Assembly (NCBI GenBank): GCA_947302185.1 | Contig: CAMYVI010000078.1 | Location: 1 to 10,035, forward strand | Direction: 5' to 3' | DNA from: an uncultured Lachnospiraceae bacterium | Lineage (GTDB): Bacteria; Bacillota_A; Clostridia; Lachnospirales; Lachnospiraceae | Length of the DNA stretch: 10,035 bases | Shown here: piece by piece, positions 7,611 to 10,035 of the stretch | Layout: each line of letters opens with the position of its first letter | How positions within the stretch are numbered: the first letter of the stretch is position 1 | The notes under the pieces: generated by a model | What the model was told of the DNA's origin: nothing | Seen by the model: only the letters and a program-made list of their open reading frames with translations | Database searches by the model: none | Made by a program: the position numbers and the translations under genes

Positions 7611-9539
7611 ATGAATAGTCAGCCGGGTATTATTACATATACAGACAGACATCAGGTTCAGCAGACGGCAGACAGTGCCGGCCTGAACAGTTTTTTCAAT
7701 GAGATGGGGATCACGAAAGGAGCAGATCTTCGAAATCGTCTCTCCAATATATTTGTTAACGGTTCCATGAACAGATCCCAATTCTTCATGGATTTTCGCA
7801 TAAAGGACTGGACATTACGCGGAGGATCAGCAGGATACACGCCGGTTTACGGAGTTAAAGGAGGATCGCCGGGATTAACACGTCAGACCAATTATGCCGA
7901 GATTTTGTTATGCAGGGAAGAAAATCTGGCAGCTGCCGGTTTTAATGAGGTAATATTCGGTACCGATTATCTCTCGGGAGAGGAAACGGTAGAGCTGCCC
8001 GAAAATGAATTGCTTGATGCACTCGGCCGCGAAGGAAATGTGCCGGGATTTACCATTTCCAATCGAAACAAGGAAAATGTATGCAGAGTTATAGAAAAAC
8101 TCTGGGAAGTACAGGAGAAAGATCCGCGCACGCGTTTTGTGATCCTCATGGATCGTGCGGAGGAAAATTCCATAAGCCTTATACAGCAGATCTATCTTCT
8201 GCTTCCTCAAAGGCTACGTCAGCAGATCGGATTCGAGACTAACATCTCAGCGGCTGATCTTGAGCAGATCCAGGCTTATGAAGGGATCCCGATTTATTTA
8301 TTTACTGCGGATGTTTCTGAGAACATTGATTCGTCACGCTATAGATTTCCGGTGGCGGTATTTGATTTGACGCGTGCTGATGAATACACATTCAATGAAG
8401 AAAGACTCGCGCTGATCGGCAAACTCGCTACGGAGATTAATGAGAGAAAGGCTGCTGATCTGGATTACTCGGAAAAGAAATATCTGGAGTCTCAGAAATC
8501 AAATGCGTCCTCTTTCAGATATTATGAGCATATCGTGAAAAATATGTTTTCCGGAGCACTTTTCTGGTGGACGAAAGAAAGAATTGACAGTGTTGAAGAA
8601 CTCGAAAAACTGTACACAGATCAGAGTGAGTTGATGAATGTACCGGATTACAGGACACAAGCACTGACATCTTATTATCTTGACATTTATCCGAACAGCG
8701 ACATTGCTCAGCAGACGGTCGATATTATCAGTAACGAGAATTATCCCAACAGAGCAAGACTCCTGAACTTTCTGGCAGGTGAGTTGAGACATGCTAAGGA
8801 AATTGATGCGATCGATACAATGCGAACGGATCTTTTGTCTCAGATGCGATCTGATCTGGAGAAGAAGGATCATGAATGGAATCAGAGAATGAATTCGGAG
8901 CTGGCCGGAATGAAAGACCGTATGTCTGCTGAACTTTCTGTGCTTCAGGCAGAAAACAGGGATCTCTCCGATAAGCTTCGGAATGTGCAGGCTGATCGTG
9001 AGAGGCTGAGCAAAAACGGTAACAGCAGTGATAATAAAGCGTCTGATTCTGACGGCAGGAGCAAATCGTCGGAAAAGATTTCGAAGTTGAAAGAAGAACT
9101 CGGACAGGCACGCAAGACTCGGACGATTATGACGATTGCCGCCGGTTTATTTGCGGTTGCAGCGATTGCAATGAGCATACTTTTCTTCAGCAGAGCCGGA
9201 AAAATTTCTGAATTGACAGCCGAGAACGAGCGGCTTGACAATGATTACTCAGCAGCATCCAAGAAAGAAGCAGATTTGAAAATTTCCTATGAAGATCTTA
9301 GTGCTCAGAACGAGGAACTGAAGAAGGAAATCGAGACAGTAAGAAATGAATTGGAAGAACTTAAGAATCAGCAGACCGCAGATGAATCGGTTGCCGAAGA
9401 AGCAGACGACATGGAACAAGACAGCGAACAGACTGCGGATAATTTGAATGAAGAGACTTCGTCCGGAGAAGGATCAACAACGCATGTAGATGAGACCATT
9501 ACGACGCCTTCAGTACCGACAGATGGCTGGCAGCCATAA
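7611..9539 (+). CDS. GAP1-like protein with coiled coils and a membrane anchor
   Basis: This 642-aa protein has four parts. Residues 1-270 are globular. ITYTDRHQ (8-15), DSAGL (21-25) and the glycine-rich YTPVYGVKGGSPGLTRQTNY (76-95) resemble the N-terminal domain of GTPase-associated protein 1 (GAP1). IQQIYLLLPQRLRQQIGFET (191-210) resembles the pattern of a leucine-proline helix, a basic residue and then a phenylalanine-threonine strand in its middle domain. Residues 395-468 form a heptad-rich coiled coil, followed by a Ser/Asp/Lys linker. Residues 506-527 (MTIAAGLFAVAAIAMSILFF) are one membrane helix; RKTR at 501-504 before it predicts the N-terminus in the cytoplasm. Residues 530-588 form a second coiled coil, and 589-642 an acidic Thr/Ser/Glu tail probably outside the membrane. 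It presumably partners the GTPase encoded just upstream. The GAP1 match is by eye and is the weakest part; the topology is firm. Confidence 0.8.
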   Translation: MNSQPGIITYTDRHQVQQTADSAGLNSFFNEMGITKGADLRNRLSNIFVNGSMNRSQFFMDFRIKDWTLRGGSAGYTPVYGVKGGSPGLTRQTNYAEILLCREENLAAAGFNEVIFGTDYLSGEETVELPENELLDALGREGNVPGFTISNRNKENVCRVIEKLWEVQEKDPRTRFVILMDRAEENSISLIQQIYLLLPQRLRQQIGFETNISAADLEQIQAYEGIPIYLFTADVSENIDSSRYRFPVAVFDLTRADEYTFNEERLALIGKLATEINERKAADLDYSEKKYLESQKSNASSFRYYEHIVKNMFSGALFWWTKERIDSVEELEKLYTDQSELMNVPDYRTQALTSYYLDIYPNSDIAQQTVDIISNENYPNRARLLNFLAGELRHAKEIDAIDTMRTDLLSQMRSDLEKKDHEWNQRMNSELAGMKDRMSAELSVLQAENRDLSDKLRNVQADRERLSKNGNSSDNKASDSDGRSKSSEKISKLKEELGQARKTRTIMTIAAGLFAVAAIAMSILFFSRAGKISELTAENERLDNDYSAASKKEADLKISYEDLSAQNEELKKEIETVRNELEELKNQQTADESVAEEADDMEQDSEQTADNLNEETSSGEGSTTHVDETITTPSVPTDGWQP

Positions 9540-9543
9540 CACA

Positions 9544-9722
9544 TATATCTCAGTGTGAGATGACTCCCGCCTCTATAGGCGGTGGGCAACAAAATAGTCT
9601 CAGTGGCGGGTGTCAATCCCCCACTGAGATATACGCTCCGCGAGGATGCGCAGGGATTCGGTTCGGAAGATGTCAGCTAACGTTGACCCGAATCCCGCGC
9701 CAAGTCTCGCGAGCGAGACTTG
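9544..9722 (+). ncRNA. Structured RNA or IS200/IS605-like end: run of hairpins
   Basis: Five pairings follow one another. TATATCTCAGTG (9544-9555) pairs perfectly with 9622-9633 and encloses a CCGCC-TCTATA-GGCGG hairpin (9567-9582). CGCTCC-GCGA-GGATGCG (9634-9650) is a GNRA-type hairpin with one bulged T. GCGC plus GGGATTCGG (9648-9661) pairs with CCGAATCCC plus GCGC (9688-9700), with one bulged base; the two GCGC arms overlap the preceding hairpin, so they compete with it. Inside it, GTCAGC-TAAC-GTTGAC forms a further hairpin (9672-9687). CAAGTCTCG-CGAG-CGAGACTTG (9701-9722) is a perfect 9-bp stem. No T-tract follows, so it is not a simple terminator. The CCCGCC-TCTATA-GGCGG hairpin near TGTCAA is reminiscent of the right ends of tnpB-type IS200/IS605 elements, which also encode guide RNAs. 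I could not match it to a named RNA class. Strand is taken from the genes and is not proven. Confidence 0.5.
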
Positions 9723-9777
9723 AATGTAAGTGGCATTATAGATGCTCATAAGTCAAACAAAAATCTGCAATATCTTT

Positions 9778-9785
9778 AAAGGAGG
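9778..9785 (+). promoter_or_regulatory. Strong ribosome binding site fixing the start at 9791
   Basis: AAAGGAGG is a near-perfect Shine-Dalgarno sequence five bases before ATG 9791, and it marks a real gene start after the long non-coding stretch. Confidence 0.85.
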
Positions 9786-9790
9786 GGGAA

Positions 9791-10035
9791 ATGGGACTTT
9801 TTAGGAAAGCGAAGAAAGTAGAAAAGGATGATTATTTTGATTTGGAACTGGACAATCAGGATATAGGACCGGATTATACGGGCAACTATAATGATGATCT
9901 CGACGGCGGCGATTTTTATGATGACGAACAACCAACCGGAAAGAAGAGAAAAAAGAGCAATATCGCAGGTAATATAGCTTCTGTGCTCGGGGTTATCGCA
10001 GTCGTTGCAGCAGTTGTCGTTATCGGATACCTGGC
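9791..10035 (+). CDS. Single-pass membrane protein, N-terminal part (3' end outside window)
   Basis: The frame from ATG 9791 is open to the right edge (81 full codons). The start MGLFRKAKKVEK is basic. Residues 13-47 are rich in Asp, Asn, Gly and Tyr (for example NYNDDLDGGDFYDDE at 32-46). A KKRKK cluster at 51-55 directly precedes a hydrophobic helix from about residue 57 to the edge (IAGNIASVLGVIAVVAAVVV and onward). By the positive-inside rule, the N-terminal 50 residues face the cytoplasm and the unseen remainder lies outside, so there is no cleaved signal peptide of the usual kind. The overall plan matches the upstream GAP1-like protein, which also has one membrane helix after a basic cluster. 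It may be another membrane component of the same system, although the 251-bp gap could mark a separate transcript. The family cannot be named from this fragment. Confidence 0.75.
   Translation, partial: MGLFRKAKKVEKDDYFDLELDNQDIGPDYTGNYNDDLDGGDFYDDEQPTGKKRKKSNIAGNIASVLGVIAVVAAVVVIGYL

Noticed and set aside
9683..9711. Promoter with TTGACC at 9683 as -35 box for the last gene
   Set aside because: At 16-18 bases downstream the sequence is CTCGCGAG, with no likeness to a -10 box; the TTGACC belongs to a hairpin arm.
9701..9722. Intrinsic terminator at the 9-bp perfect stem
   Set aside because: The stem is GC-rich enough, but the bases that follow (AATGTAAG) contain no run of T, so it does not fit a standard terminator.
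9560..9751. Small 63-codon frame within the hairpin region
   Set aside because: It runs through the strong inverted repeats, has no ribosome binding site, and its composition reflects the stems; it is better explained as non-coding.

Overview
The window is a single-strand (+) accessory gene cluster, probably from a gut-type Clostridium-class Bacillota. That assignment is inferred from strong AAAGGAGG/GGAGG ribosome binding sites, moderate base composition with many A/T-ending codons, and tight operon spacing. No rRNA, tRNA, CRISPR array or transposase gene is visible.

Layout: (1) 1-3389 is the 3' part of a very large tubulin/FtsZ-like protein whose N-terminus lies off the left edge; the nucleotide-binding signature GGNGSGT is present. 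(2) 3390-3591 is a 202-bp gap holding a 94-bp imperfect palindrome (3474-3567) that looks like a miniature inverted-repeat element. (3) 3592-5064 encodes a 490-aa helical, charged protein that I do not recognise. (4) 5078-5650 encodes a 190-aa probable beta-rich protein that I do not recognise. (5) 5675-7600 encodes a 641-aa TRAFAC-type GTPase with a readable set of G motifs and a zinc ribbon split by about 230 residues. (6) 7611-9539 encodes a 642-aa protein resembling the GTPase-associated protein 1 (GAP1) family, followed by coiled coils, one membrane segment, a second coiled coil and an acidic tail. (7) 9540-9790 holds a run of strong hairpins, probably a structured RNA or the decayed end of an IS200/IS605-like element. 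(8) 9791-10035 is the 5' end of a gene for a single-pass membrane protein that runs off the right edge.

Genes 3 to 6 are separated by only 10-24 bp and are almost certainly co-transcribed. The tubulin-like gene upstream and the membrane-protein gene downstream lie in the same direction across gaps that each hold an inverted-repeat or structured element. Tubulin-like proteins, TRAFAC GTPases and GAP1-type proteins are known to co-occur in bacterial NTP-dependent systems, some proposed to act in biological conflict. The best reading is one multi-protein machine: a tubulin-like NTPase, possibly filament-forming, a GTPase switch and a membrane-anchored GAP1-like partner, plus two uncharacterised proteins that may be adaptors. 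The assembly into one machine and its cellular role are inferences.
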